A DNA stretch of 37,368 nucleotides from Oscillospiraceae bacterium (GCA_020025615.1 JAHHRT010000005.1:1-37368), one strand, 5' to 3'; counted from the first letter of the stretch, positions 15,883-24,531 are shown. The notes: generated by a model from the letters alone, not told the origin. Program-made: numbers and translations.

Positions 15883-17104
15883 AAACGCAAAGGCCGCCAA
15901 GCGCACCGTCTCCCGGCTCACGACCCAGGAGAAAAACCGTGCGCTGAACGCCATGGCCCAGGCACTTCTGGACCAGAGCGCACAAATTCTGGAAGCCAAC
16001 GCGCTGGACTTAGAGGCCGCCAGGGGAACGGTCTCCCAGGTAATGCTGGATCGGCTGCTTCTCACCCAGGAGCGAATCGCCGCCATGGCCCAGGGTATCC
16101 GTCAGGTTGCCGCCCTGCCCGATCCGGTGGGACGGGTTCTGGACGAAATCACCCGGGAAGACGGTCTTCTCATCCGCAAGGTCTCCGTACCCATGGGCGT
16201 AATTGCCATTATCTACGAGAGCCGCCCCAATGTCACCAGTGACGCTGCGGCTCTGGCTCTCAAGAGCGGAAATGTCTGCATCCTCCGGGGCGGCAAAGAG
16301 GCTTTCCGCAGTGCCAACGCCATCGTCACCGCTCTGCGGGCAGGTCTGGAAGCCTGCGGCATTACCCCCTACGCAGTCAACCTGGTGCAGGACACCTCCC
16401 GGGACAGCGCCAACGCTCTGATGACTGCCAACGGCTATATTGACCTTCTGATTCCCAGAGGCGGCGCCGGGCTGATTAACGCCTGCCTGAAAAACGCCAC
16501 CGTCCCCTGCATCGCCACCGGCACCGGCATCTGCCACATCTACGCAGAGAAAACCGCCGATCCCGCTATGGCAGTATCCATCATTGAAAACGCCAAGACC
16601 AGCCGCCCCAGCGTGTGCAACGCTATGGAGGTGCTGCTGGTAGACAAGGACTTCGCCCCCACCCTGCTGCCCATGCTGCACAAGCGTCTGGTAGAGGAGC
16701 GGGCAAACCCGGTGGAGCTGCGTCTGGACGAAACCGCCCAGGCCATCATTCCCGGCACTGCCGCCACGGCACAGGATTTCGATACCGAGTTCCTGGACTA
16801 CATTCTGGCGGTGAAGTGCGTGGACGGCGTGGAAGAAGCCATTGCCCATATCGCCGCCCACTCCACGGGACACAGCGAAGCCATTCTCACCCAGGACCCG
16901 GAAGCTGCACAGAAATTCACAGAAGCTGTGGACAGTGCGGCGGTCTATGTCAACGCCTCCACCCGGTTTACCGACGGCGGTGAATTTGGCCTGGGCTGTG
17001 AAATGGGCATTTCCACCCAGAAGCTCCACGCCAGAGGCCCTATGGGTCTGCGGGAGCTCACGACCTATAAATACATCATTCAGGGATGCGGTCAAATCCG
17101 CTAG
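15866..17104 (+). CDS. proA: Gamma-glutamyl phosphate reductase
   Basis: 412 residues, aldehyde-dehydrogenase fold. It reduces gamma-glutamyl phosphate with NADPH to glutamate semialdehyde, which cyclises to pyrroline-5-carboxylate. The catalytic Cys is C251 in RPSVCNAMEVLLV; the N-terminal VPMGVIAIIYESRPNVTSDA and C-terminal RFTDGGEFGLGCEMGISTQK are also characteristic. The start 15866, with AGGAGGG upstream, lies inside proB. The TAG stop is part of the proC ribosome binding site (TAGGAGG). Length is normal for ProA. Confidence 0.96.
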   Translation: MKEMLENAKAAKRTVSRLTTQEKNRALNAMAQALLDQSAQILEANALDLEAARGTVSQVMLDRLLLTQERIAAMAQGIRQVAALPDPVGRVLDEITREDGLLIRKVSVPMGVIAIIYESRPNVTSDAAALALKSGNVCILRGGKEAFRSANAIVTALRAGLEACGITPYAVNLVQDTSRDSANALMTANGYIDLLIPRGGAGLINACLKNATVPCIATGTGICHIYAEKTADPAMAVSIIENAKTSRPSVCNAMEVLLVDKDFAPTLLPMLHKRLVEERANPVELRLDETAQAIIPGTAATAQDFDTEFLDYILAVKCVDGVEEAIAHIAAHSTGHSEAILTQDPEAAQKFTEAVDSAAVYVNASTRFTDGGEFGLGCEMGISTQKLHARGPMGLRELTTYKYIIQGCGQIR

Positions 17105-17112
17105 GAGGCATT

Positions 17113-17898
17113 ATGAAATACGGATTTATCGGCTGTGGGAACATGGGCGGTGCCATCGCCCGGGCTCTCAGCAAAGCCACCACAGATTTTCTCATTACCG
17201 ACCGCTCCGGCAAGGCCAAGGCACTGGCCCAGGAGCTGGGCTGCACCTATACGGACAGCGCCGCCATCTGCCAGCAGGCAGACGCCATCTTCCTGGGGGT
17301 CAAGCCCCATATGCTGAAAGACACCCTGGCTCCTCTCACTCCTGCCCTGCTGGCCCGCAAGCCCCTGCTCATCTCCATGGTGGCAGGTGTGGAGATTCAG
17401 CAGATTGAGGGATTCCTCGGGGAGAAGCTTCCCATCCTCCGCATCATGCCAAACACCCCGGTGGCTGTGGGCAAGGGTGTGATCCAGTATTGCCGCAACG
17501 ACCTGGTGACGGAAGAGATGCTCAATGCCTTTCTCAAAGACCTCTCCGGCGCCGGTGTGCTGGACCCCCTGGACGAATCTCTCATCGACGCTGCCAGCGC
17601 CATTTCCGGCTGCGGCCCCGCATTTGTCTACCAGTTCATAGAAGCGCTGGCTGACGGTGCTGTTGCCTGCGGCATCCCCCGCCCCAAGGCTATGGAGTAC
17701 GCCGCCGCCACGGTCATCGGTGCCGGCGAAATGGTCCTCACCACCGGGCAGCATCCCGGCGCCCTGAAGGACGCTGTCTGTTCCCCCGGCGGCAGCACCA
17801 TTCAAGGCGTGCGCACCCTGGAACAGCACGGTTTCCGAGGCGCTGTCATGGACTGCGTCATTGCCGCCTTTGAAAAAAATCAGAAGTTGGGGAAATAA
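17113..17898 (+). CDS. proC: Pyrroline-5-carboxylate reductase
   Basis: 261 residues. N-terminal Rossmann fold with GCGNMG (7-12); the C-terminal helical dimer domain carries SAISGCGPAFVYQFIEALADGAV and the family motif SPGGSTIQGVRTLE. It reduces pyrroline-5-carboxylate to proline with NAD(P)H, completing the pathway begun by ProB and ProA just upstream. The ATG at 17113 is 8 nt after the proA stop with GGAGG between; an in-frame ATG at 17086 lies inside proA and is rejected. Confidence 0.96.
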   Translation: MKYGFIGCGNMGGAIARALSKATTDFLITDRSGKAKALAQELGCTYTDSAAICQQADAIFLGVKPHMLKDTLAPLTPALLARKPLLISMVAGVEIQQIEGFLGEKLPILRIMPNTPVAVGKGVIQYCRNDLVTEEMLNAFLKDLSGAGVLDPLDESLIDAASAISGCGPAFVYQFIEALADGAVACGIPRPKAMEYAAATVIGAGEMVLTTGQHPGALKDAVCSPGGSTIQGVRTLEQHGFRGAVMDCVIAAFEKNQKLGK

Positions 17899-17900
17899 CT

Positions 17901-18908
17901 ATGGAATATCGAATTCTAGGGAAAACCGGTCTCAAAATCTCCCGCATGGGCTTCGGCGGAATTCCCATCCAGCGCATTGACCCGGAGGGAACCAAACAGC
18001 TGATGCAGGCACTGATGGACGCCGGCATCAACTACATCGACACTGCCCGGGGCTACACCGTCAGCGAAGCCTATCTGGGGCAGGCCCTGGAAGGGATCCG
18101 GGACCACTTTGTTCTCGCCACCAAGAGCATGGCTCGCACCAAGGAAGCCATGGCGGCGGATATTGAAATCAGCCTGGGAAATCTCCGCACCGACTACATC
18201 GACCTCTACCAGATTCACAACCCCTCTATGGAGCAGCTGGAACAGGTAATGGCCCCCGGCGGTGCTCTGGAAGCTCTGCTGGAAGCCAAGGAGGCTGGGA
18301 AAATCGGTCATATTGGCCTCACCGCCCACTCCCCGGAGGTATTCCGTAAGGCACTGGAGCTTCCCTGGGTGGAAACCCTCATGTTCCCTTATAATATTGT
18401 AGAGACCCAGGGCGAAGCTTTGATTCGTGCCTGTGCCAAACGGAACATCGGCTTCATCTGCATGAAGCCCCTGGCAGGCGGTGCCATTGAGGATGCTGCC
18501 CTTGCCATGCGGTACGTTGCCGCCAACCCCGATGTCACCGTGGTGATTCCGGGCATGGCAGCTCCTGAGGAGCTTTCCCAAAACCTGGAAGCCGTTAACA
18601 ACACAGCTCCCCTGAGCCCCGAGGAACAGGCCAAGTGCATGGACATCCGCCGGGCGCTGGGCACCAATTTCTGCCGCCGCTGCGGCTACTGTGCCCCCTG
18701 CTCAGCCGGAATCATCATTCCCAACGTCTTCGTATTCCAGGGCTATCTGGACCGTTACAATTTGGAAGACTGGGCACGGGACCGCTATGCCGCTATGCCC
18801 AAGCACGCTTCGGACTGCATCGGCTGTGGTGCCTGTGAGGACCGCTGCCCCTACCACCTGCCCATCCGCAACATGCTCAAAGAGGCCCGGATGAAATTCG
18901 GAAGCTAA
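17901..18908 (+). CDS. Aldo/keto reductase with C-terminal ferredoxin-type domain
   Basis: 335 residues. Residues 1-265 form an aldo/keto reductase barrel: D and Y of the tetrad in YIDTARGYTVSEAYLG, the Lys in ATKSMA, and the His in YQIHNPS. The C-terminal 80 residues carry cysteine clusters CRRCGYCAPC and CIGCGACEDRCPYHLPI, the second a CxxCxxCxxxCP 4Fe-4S motif. This fusion is widespread in anaerobes, with mostly unknown substrates. It starts 2 nt after the proC stop with only a modest GGGGA upstream, and a terminator follows, so it is the last gene of the proline operon. A role tied to proline or P5C metabolism is possible but not shown. Confidence 0.9.
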   Translation: MEYRILGKTGLKISRMGFGGIPIQRIDPEGTKQLMQALMDAGINYIDTARGYTVSEAYLGQALEGIRDHFVLATKSMARTKEAMAADIEISLGNLRTDYIDLYQIHNPSMEQLEQVMAPGGALEALLEAKEAGKIGHIGLTAHSPEVFRKALELPWVETLMFPYNIVETQGEALIRACAKRNIGFICMKPLAGGAIEDAALAMRYVAANPDVTVVIPGMAAPEELSQNLEAVNNTAPLSPEEQAKCMDIRRALGTNFCRRCGYCAPCSAGIIIPNVFVFQGYLDRYNLEDWARDRYAAMPKHASDCIGCGACEDRCPYHLPIRNMLKEARMKFGS

Positions 18909-18921
18909 ACAACATACCGTA

Positions 18922-18952
18922 AAAAGAGGTCGGAAGGTTCCGACCTCTTTTT
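18922..18952 (+). terminator. Intrinsic terminator of the proline operon
   Basis: Perfect 13-bp stem AAAAGAGGTCGGA (18922-18934) with TCCGACCTCTTTT (18939-18951), loop AGGT, T-rich tail. Confidence 0.92.
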
Positions 18953-19049
18953 ATATGTGTGAACGTTTTCGGCTTTCAAAGCGTTTCTGCTGCTCAAAAG
19001 CACACCGGCAGAGCCGCCGTTTTTATCCCGATTTTTTCTGCATAATTCG

Positions 19050-19078
19050 TTGATTTCCAAAAAATACCATGGTACAAT
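19050..19078 (+). promoter_or_regulatory. Promoter for the unknown membrane protein
   Basis: -35 TTGATT (19050-19055), 17-nt spacer, -10 TACAAT (19073-19078) with TGG extension. It covers the ATG at 19069, so the true start codon must be further downstream. Confidence 0.75.
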
Positions 19079-19104
19079 ACGGGCACGAAAGGGCGGTGGC
19101 TATT

Positions 19105-20112
19105 TTGAAATTAACCAGTCTAAAGAAAAAATGTCAGATATGTAATCGTGTAAATCTCACACTTGTGCTGCTCATTATTATCCTCTCTGCCTTGGTCACT
19201 TGGATGTCCATCCGTGCGGGTATGGATTTTGAGGAATATATGTTTGGTCTCATGAGTTTTGTCATAGGCCTGGTTGCACTGCTGATTGGAAGATTTCTTC
19301 CCACCAAAGAGTCTAATGCGTATATGTCCGGCAAGTTCGCGGGTTTCATCGCACTTGCCAATCTTGCCCTCAATCATCGCAGCGTCTCTCCCTCTGTATT
19401 AAAGGGCGGCCCTATCGTGCGAGGCTGGAATTTTGCAGCATTTCTGATTTTCGCTGCTTTCATGGGTCTCTTTAACTGCATGGGGGCATGGCTTTTCTGC
19501 TCGGAAGATACGCTGATACTTTCGATACTCTATGGAATCACCTGTGCGCTCTGGCTGATGCTGATTCCCTTCTGCGGGTTCTGGACCTATTATGACAGCT
19601 GTATTTCTGAAATAGAGAAACATGGAGAGTCCTTTGAGGGGCTGGGGAAAAAATCAATTCGTCAAATGATATACAGCAGCATAGCGTTTTTCCTGGTTGC
19701 AGTTCTCCCTTTTCTGATTGCGGCCATCCTAAGCTACGCAGGAAGCCATGCAAAGCCGGATAAACCCACCGAGTTTACCCAAGAGCAGATCACCCAGCAG
19801 ATTTCCGCCGCACGGAAAAAGCTTGAAACCATTGACCCCGAGGAATTTTACGAATCCATGGAATTTGATAGCATCGGTGAAGCCCTGGTAGACATTCAGC
19901 ATAACTTCAACAATCAAAAATTCTACTACCTGGTGCAGTACTTCAGGAATGACACCATCCACATCGTCACCTGGATGGATGCAGGTCAGGAAGTTTACAT
20001 TGACTCCTTCCACGTGCTCAAGCACGACCGACTAAAACGTACCAGTTCTTTTCTTTCCTCCTCTCTGACAAAAGCAGATTTTGAGGGAAAGGAAACCGGT
20101 ATTCTGGAATAA
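19105..20112 (+). CDS. Unrecognised five-TM membrane protein with C-terminal extracytoplasmic domain
   Basis: 335 residues if translation starts at TTG 19105, which has GGCGGTGG 5 nt upstream; the in-frame ATG at 19069 overlaps the promoter -10 and would give a nearly leaderless start. I do not recognise the family. A short basic N-terminus with a CxxC (KKKCQICNR) is followed by predicted TM segments at roughly 18-37, 45-63, 108-130, 133-157 and 188-212. A hydrophilic region of about 125 residues follows (Lys/Glu-rich helix, then a mixed strand region KFYYLVQYFRNDTIHIVTWMD), probably outside. Codon use is more AT-rich than in flanking genes. It is monocistronic, with its own promoter and terminator; no functional clue from neighbours. 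Confidence 0.7.
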   Translation: MKLTSLKKKCQICNRVNLTLVLLIIILSALVTWMSIRAGMDFEEYMFGLMSFVIGLVALLIGRFLPTKESNAYMSGKFAGFIALANLALNHRSVSPSVLKGGPIVRGWNFAAFLIFAAFMGLFNCMGAWLFCSEDTLILSILYGITCALWLMLIPFCGFWTYYDSCISEIEKHGESFEGLGKKSIRQMIYSSIAFFLVAVLPFLIAAILSYAGSHAKPDKPTEFTQEQITQQISAARKKLETIDPEEFYESMEFDSIGEALVDIQHNFNNQKFYYLVQYFRNDTIHIVTWMDAGQEVYIDSFHVLKHDRLKRTSSFLSSSLTKADFEGKETGILE

Positions 20113-20119
20113 ACAGCAC

Positions 20120-20165
20120 AGCCCCGCCGGGTCTGGGAATGCTCCCAAGCCCGGCGGGGCTTCTT
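20120..20165. terminator. Terminator between the unknown membrane protein and serA
   Basis: 12-bp stem AGCCCCGCCGGG (20120-20131) with CCCGGCGGGGCT (20150-20161), a smaller TGGGA/TCCCA pairing inside the loop, T-rich tail on the plus strand. It may also stop the convergent ser operon, though the minus-strand U-tract is poor. Confidence 0.8.
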
Positions 20166-20190
20166 TATATTGGACTGTACAAGGGGCTTC

Positions 20191-21354
20191 TTATCGAATG
20201 ACCCGAACTCTCAAAACGCCGTCAATGCGGCTCAGGTCTTCCACCACAGTCTGGGAGGGCTTGCGGTCCAAATCCAGCATGGTGTAGGCATAGTCTCCCC
20301 GACTCTTGTTGGTAAGCCCTGCAATGTTCACATTCTCCCCTGCCACTGCCGTGGTAAACCGGCCCAGAGAATTAGGAATGTTGCGATGGAGAATGGTAAT
20401 CCGTCCGGCGCTGGTGCAGACTCCCATATCGCAGTTGGGGAAGTTCACGGAGTTCACAATGTTTCCGTTTTCCAGATAGTTCTTCATCTGGTTCACCGCC
20501 ATCCGGGCGCAGTTATCCTCAGATTCCTCAGTGGAGGCACCCAGGTGAGGAATGGCAATACAGCCGGGCATGGAGGCTGTCTTTTCGTTGGGGAAGTCGG
20601 TGACATAGTGCCAGACCTTCCCGTTTTTCAGGGCTTGGGCCATGGCGTCGTCATCCACCAGACCGCCCCGGGCAAAATTCAGGAGGATCACGCCCTGCTT
20701 CATACGGTTCAGGGCCTGGGCGTTGATCATGTTCCGGGTGCTGTCCAGAAGCGGCACATGGATGGAAATCACGTCGCAAAGCTCATAGATTTCCTCCTGG
20801 GTCTTCACATGGCGGATACCGCTGTCCAGGTGCCAGGCCGCTTCGACGGAGATGTAGGGGTCGTATCCATAGACCTCCATCCCCAGCCGAACCGCTGCAT
20901 TGGCAAGCGGACCGCCCACAGCACCCAGACCGATGACTCCCAGCCGCTTTCCGGCAATCTCGTGACCTGCAAACTGTGACTTGCCCTTCTCCACCTTCTT
21001 AGCAAGCTCCGGCTGATCCTTGATGGACTGGACCCAATTGATGCCGCCTACCACATCCCGGCAGCCCAGAAGCAGACCGCAGAGGGACAGCTCCACCACG
21101 CTTCTGGCATTGGCCCCGGGGGTGTTGAACACCACAATGCCCTGCTGAGAGCAGCGGTCCAAGGGGATATTATTGACCCCCGCCCCGGCTCTGGCAATCG
21201 CCAGCAGGGATTCCGGCAGGGCCAGGTCGTGCATGGCAGCGCTTCTCACCAGCACTGCCTGTGCATCTTCCAGATGCTCTGTAAGCTGATAGTTTTCGGT
21301 GAACAGCTCCGTTCCCTTCGGAGAGATTGAATTCAGGCAATGAACCTGGTACAT
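20191..21354 (-). CDS. serA: D-3-phosphoglycerate dehydrogenase with ACT domain
   Basis: 387 residues. It oxidises 3-phosphoglycerate to 3-phosphohydroxypyruvate, the committing step of serine synthesis. Visible: substrate loop RAGAGVNNIPLD, NAD motif GLGAVGGPLAN, catalytic Arg in NFARGGLVDDD and catalytic His in IPHLGASTEESE. The last 70 residues (ILHRNIPNSLGRFTTAVAGENVNIAGL...) are an ACT domain, which in this family often senses serine. It is the short SerA form lacking the extra ASB domain. Third gene of the minus-strand operon apgM-serC-serA, 18 nt after serC. Confidence 0.94.
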   Translation of the reverse strand: MYQVHCLNSISPKGTELFTENYQLTEHLEDAQAVLVRSAAMHDLALPESLLAIARAGAGVNNIPLDRCSQQGIVVFNTPGANARSVVELSLCGLLLGCRDVVGGINWVQSIKDQPELAKKVEKGKSQFAGHEIAGKRLGVIGLGAVGGPLANAAVRLGMEVYGYDPYISVEAAWHLDSGIRHVKTQEEIYELCDVISIHVPLLDSTRNMINAQALNRMKQGVILLNFARGGLVDDDAMAQALKNGKVWHYVTDFPNEKTASMPGCIAIPHLGASTEESEDNCARMAVNQMKNYLENGNIVNSVNFPNCDMGVCTSAGRITILHRNIPNSLGRFTTAVAGENVNIAGLTNKSRGDYAYTMLDLDRKPSQTVVEDLSRIDGVLRVRVIR

Positions 21355-21372
21355 AGCGATTCCTTCTTCCTA

Positions 21373-22455
21373 TCAACGGTTTTCCCGTTCAAATTGTTCC
21401 ATGAAGGTCACCAGTGCGGCAACCCCCTCAATGGGCATTGCGTTATAAATGCTGGCCCGCATACCGCCTACCGTGCGATGGCCTTTCAGATTCACCAGGC
21501 CCCGGTCGGCAGCTTCCTTCACAAATTTTGCATCCATCTCCCGGTCCCCGGTGACAAAGGGCACGTTCATAAGGGAGCGGTCCTTGGGCACCACGGTGCC
21601 GTGGAACAGGTCGCTCCCATCCAGAAAGTCATAGAGGATCTTGGCTTTCTCCTGATTGCGGCTTTCCATGGCTGCAAGTCCGCCCTGGGCTTTCAGCCAC
21701 TGAAACACCTTTCCGCAGATATAAATGCCGTAGGCCGGGGGTGTATTGTACATGGAGCCGTGGTCCGCATGGGTCTTATAACGCAGCATGGTGGGGGTTC
21801 CCGGCAGCACATCCTCTGTAATCAGGTCTTCCCGGATAATGGCAATGACCACACCGGCGGGGCCGATGTTCTTCTGAACGCCGCCATAGAGCATGGCATA
21901 GCGGCTCACATCCACCGGCTCCGACAGGAAGCAGGAGGACACATCCGCCACCAGGTCCTTTCCCTTGGTGTTCGGCAGGGTGTGGAACTTGGTTCCGTAA
22001 ATGGTGTTGTTTTCGCAGATATACACGTAATCTGCATCCGGGCTGATGGACAGATCTGAGCAGTCCGGGATGTAGGAGAAATTCTTATCCTCAGAGGAAG
22101 CCACCGCATTGGCCTTGCCGTAGAGCTTTGCCTCCTGCCAGGCCTTCTTTGCCCACTGTCCGGTGATGATGTAATCGGCTGTCCGATTCTTCATCAGGTT
22201 CATGGGAATCATAGCAAACTGCTGGCTGGCACCGCCCTGTAAGAACAGGACCTTGTAATGATCCGGGATTCCCATAAGCTCCCGAAGGTCCGCCTCTGCG
22301 GCATCGAGGATGGCCTGGTAGGTGCTGCTTCGGTGGCTCATCTCCATCACAGACATTCCAGTTCCCCGGTAGTCCAGCATTTCGTCCGCCGCTTCTCGCA
22401 AAACGCTTTCCGGCAGTACCGCCGGACCTGCGGAAAAGTTATACACTCTCGCCAT
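21373..22455 (-). CDS. serC: Phosphoserine aminotransferase
   Basis: 360 residues, fold-type I PLP enzyme; family motif YNFSAGPAVLPESVL at the N-terminus, and the PLP lysine in YGGVQKNIGPAG. It transaminates 3-phosphohydroxypyruvate with glutamate to phosphoserine, the step after SerA. Length is standard. It lies between apgM and serA with gaps of 20 and 18 nt. No phosphoserine phosphatase (serB) is seen in the window, so that step is encoded elsewhere. Confidence 0.96.
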   Translation of the reverse strand: MARVYNFSAGPAVLPESVLREAADEMLDYRGTGMSVMEMSHRSSTYQAILDAAEADLRELMGIPDHYKVLFLQGGASQQFAMIPMNLMKNRTADYIITGQWAKKAWQEAKLYGKANAVASSEDKNFSYIPDCSDLSISPDADYVYICENNTIYGTKFHTLPNTKGKDLVADVSSCFLSEPVDVSRYAMLYGGVQKNIGPAGVVIAIIREDLITEDVLPGTPTMLRYKTHADHGSMYNTPPAYGIYICGKVFQWLKAQGGLAAMESRNQEKAKILYDFLDGSDLFHGTVVPKDRSLMNVPFVTGDREMDAKFVKEAADRGLVNLKGHRTVGGMRASIYNAMPIEGVAALVTFMEQFERENR

Positions 22456-22475
22456 GACGATTCCTCCTTCATCGA

Positions 22476-23675
22476 TTATGGGTGCAGCAGCCGCTCAATC
22501 AGGCGGTGGCCGTTGGGCTCGTAAATTCCGGTGGCTCTGGCCTCCTCCTCACTGTAACGGGCCAGGGATTTTGCCTGGATTGTGCTGTCATAGAGCAGAT
22601 AGGGCACCGGGTCCCCGGTGTGGGTGCGAATCCGCAGCGGGGTGGGATGGTCCGGGAGCACCAGCATACGGTAGTCCTCCCCTGCCTCTGCCATTGCCTG
22701 ACGCACAGGGGTAATGAGACGGCGGTCCAGGTCCTGGATGGCCTGGATTTTTTCTTTCAGGCGGCCTTGGTGGCCCATTTCATCCGGGGCTTCCACGTGA
22801 ATATACACATAGTCGCAGCCATCCTCCAACAGGGCCTTCACTGCGGCCCGGGCCTTGCCCTCATAGTTGGTGTCAATGGAGCCTGTGGCCCCGGGGACCT
22901 GCATCACCTGCATTCCCGCGCCTACGGCGATTCCCTTCAGCAGGTCCACCGCCGACACCATCGCACCCTTGAGACCTGTTTTCTCCCGGAAGTTTTGCAG
23001 GCTTGGCTTGGTGCCTGCGCCCCAGAACCAAAGGGAGTTTGCCTTATTGACACCCTTTGCCTGCCGCTCCCGGTTGAGGGGATGGTCGTTCAGCAGTCCG
23101 AAACTCTGTTCCATCATGTCCTTCAGGGCCGGTTCCTTGGGAAGCCAGGGGCCGATTTTCGTGCCCAGGTGGTCGTGGGGCGGCTCCAGGTCCACCAGCC
23201 GACCGTTTTTCCAAATCAGGATATGGCGGTAGCTGGTGCCGCTGTAGAACTGAAATTCCTCATGATTGAAGTGCTTCCGAATGGTGTCCATCAGCACATC
23301 CGCATCCTGAGAGGAAATCTCTCCCGAGCTGTGGTCCAGGATGGTTTTCTCTTCATAGGGCTCCGGGTCGGTCAGGGTTACCACGTTGCATCGGAACACC
23401 ACGTCGGTATCCTCCATGGGCACCCCAATACTCAGGGCTTCCAGGGGAGATCGGCCGGAATAACATTTGCTGGGATCATAGCCCAGCACAGAAAGATTCG
23501 CAACGTCACTGCCGGGAACCATGCCCGCAGGGACATTCTGCACCATCCCCATCTCACCGCAGCCCGCCATCTCATCCATGGCAGGGGTATCTGCATAAGC
23601 GAGTGGGGTCTTTCCGCCCAGTGCGGCAATGGGCTCATCTGCCATGCCGTCACCCAAAACGACGATATATTTCAT
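22476..23675 (-). CDS. apgM: Archaeal-type cofactor-independent phosphoglycerate mutase (ApgM)
   Basis: 399 residues of the alkaline-phosphatase metalloenzyme superfamily, COG3635/ApgM branch, shorter than the 510-residue GpmI. N-terminal metal motif VVLGDGMADEP, nucleophile Ser in PGSDVANLSVLGYDP, and C-terminal metal sites in HVEAPDEMGHQG and LVLPDHPTP. It interconverts 2- and 3-phosphoglycerate. Related proteins have also been proposed as an alternative homoserine kinase, but position as first gene of an operon with serC and serA favours supplying 3-phosphoglycerate for serine. AAGGAGAG is upstream of the ATG, preceded by a promoter and a short palindrome. Confidence 0.88.
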   Translation of the reverse strand: MKYIVVLGDGMADEPIAALGGKTPLAYADTPAMDEMAGCGEMGMVQNVPAGMVPGSDVANLSVLGYDPSKCYSGRSPLEALSIGVPMEDTDVVFRCNVVTLTDPEPYEEKTILDHSSGEISSQDADVLMDTIRKHFNHEEFQFYSGTSYRHILIWKNGRLVDLEPPHDHLGTKIGPWLPKEPALKDMMEQSFGLLNDHPLNRERQAKGVNKANSLWFWGAGTKPSLQNFREKTGLKGAMVSAVDLLKGIAVGAGMQVMQVPGATGSIDTNYEGKARAAVKALLEDGCDYVYIHVEAPDEMGHQGRLKEKIQAIQDLDRRLITPVRQAMAEAGEDYRMLVLPDHPTPLRIRTHTGDPVPYLLYDSTIQAKSLARYSEEEARATGIYEPNGHRLIERLLHP

Positions 23676-23738
23676 AGCCTCTCTCCTTCTTTCCAGAATT
23701 TGTCCTTATTAAAAAGACAAATGTCTTTGATTTCAGAT

Positions 23739-23767
23739 ATACTACCACGTTCTGCCTGGGATTGCAA
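23739..23767 (-). promoter_or_regulatory. Promoter of the apgM-serC-serA operon
   Basis: -35 TTGCAA (23762-23767), 17-nt spacer, -10 TAGTAT (23739-23744) with TGG extension, minus strand. The leader contains the palindrome AAAGACAAATGTCTTT (23714-23729), a possible operator or small hairpin. Confidence 0.68.
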
Positions 23768-23873
23768 GGTGTATATCATACGAAAAGGCCCGTGGGTTTC
23801 TCTGCTTTCGTATACAATTCCACAACACAGGTACCATTCTATTCAGTAACAGGCAAAAAAGACTACGGGATGC

Positions 23874-23918
23874 AAAAAATCGTGCCTGCCGCAGAATTTA
23901 CATTCTGTGACAGGCACG
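23874..23918 (-). terminator. Intrinsic terminator of the ccdA-tlpA unit
   Basis: CGTGCCTG and CAGGCACG (23881-23888 and 23911-23918), with internal CAGAAT/ATTCTG pairing, then a T6 tract on the minus strand (A-run 23874-23879). It lies 18 nt after the thioredoxin-like gene. Confidence 0.9.
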
Positions 23919-23935
23919 TTGGATATTTTCTTGGC

Positions 23936-24520
23936 TTACTGCTCTTCCAGCAGCATATCAATTCCGGTCTGGAGAACCTCGGAATTCAGGGCACCGCTGC
24001 CCTGGGCCACCAGATTTCCTTCGGCATCGATGAAGTAGGTCACAGGCATACCGGTGATACGATAGGCAATCGCCGCCTCCTGATAGGCATCGTAGTACAC
24101 CGGGAAGCTGTAGCCCTTATCCGCAATGAAGCCGGAGGCCTTCTCTACCGTCTCCCGAATTCCATCGGTGAGATTCACCAGCAGGAAGTTGATCTCTTCT
24201 CCGTAGGCATCAAACTTCTCCTGGAAATCGGGCATTTCCATCTGGCAGGGGCCGCACCAGCTGGCCCAGAAGTTAAGGATCACAGGCTTGCCCTGGAAGT
24301 CTGACAGCTTATAAGCATTGCCATCCAGGTCGTAAGCGGTGAAATCCGGTGCAGGGGTCTTAGGCTCTTCGGTGCCATCCGGGGTGGTCTCCCCTGCGGG
24401 CTGGGTTGCCAGCTGGTTCATTTGCAGGCTGGGGGCCAGCTGATTGTAGAGAACGTAGGCTCCCACCAGAAGAATGGCGAGAAGCAGGAACACAATGATA
24501 ATTTTCAGACTTTTGTACAT
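23936..24520 (-). CDS. Membrane-anchored TlpA/ResA-type thiol-disulfide oxidoreductase
   Basis: 194 residues: N-terminal membrane anchor (about 7-26), a Thr/Pro-rich linker, and a thioredoxin fold with the redox motif WCGPC (88-92) in NFWASWCGPCQMEMPDF and the cis-Pro in GMPVTYFI. Such proteins act outside the membrane to reduce or exchange disulfides, for example in cytochrome c maturation or oxidative repair. Electrons would come from the CcdA-like protein encoded 11 nt upstream. No cytochrome genes are near, so a general extracytoplasmic reductase role is as likely as a heme role. AGGAGG lies 6 nt before the ATG. Confidence 0.9.
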   Translation of the reverse strand: MYKSLKIIIVFLLLAILLVGAYVLYNQLAPSLQMNQLATQPAGETTPDGTEEPKTPAPDFTAYDLDGNAYKLSDFQGKPVILNFWASWCGPCQMEMPDFQEKFDAYGEEINFLLVNLTDGIRETVEKASGFIADKGYSFPVYYDAYQEAAIAYRITGMPVTYFIDAEGNLVAQGSGALNSEVLQTGIDMLLEEQ

Positions 24521-24531
24521 ATCGTACCTCC

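Noticed and set aside
18953..19040. CGGC-AGA-GCCG stem followed by T5 near 19011-19025 as a second terminator
   Set aside because: The stem is only 4 bp and a far stronger terminator lies just upstream at 18922-18952.
22482..23849. 455-codon plus-strand frame opposite apgM
   Set aside because: Shadow of apgM, which has complete metalloenzyme motifs, promoter and operon context.
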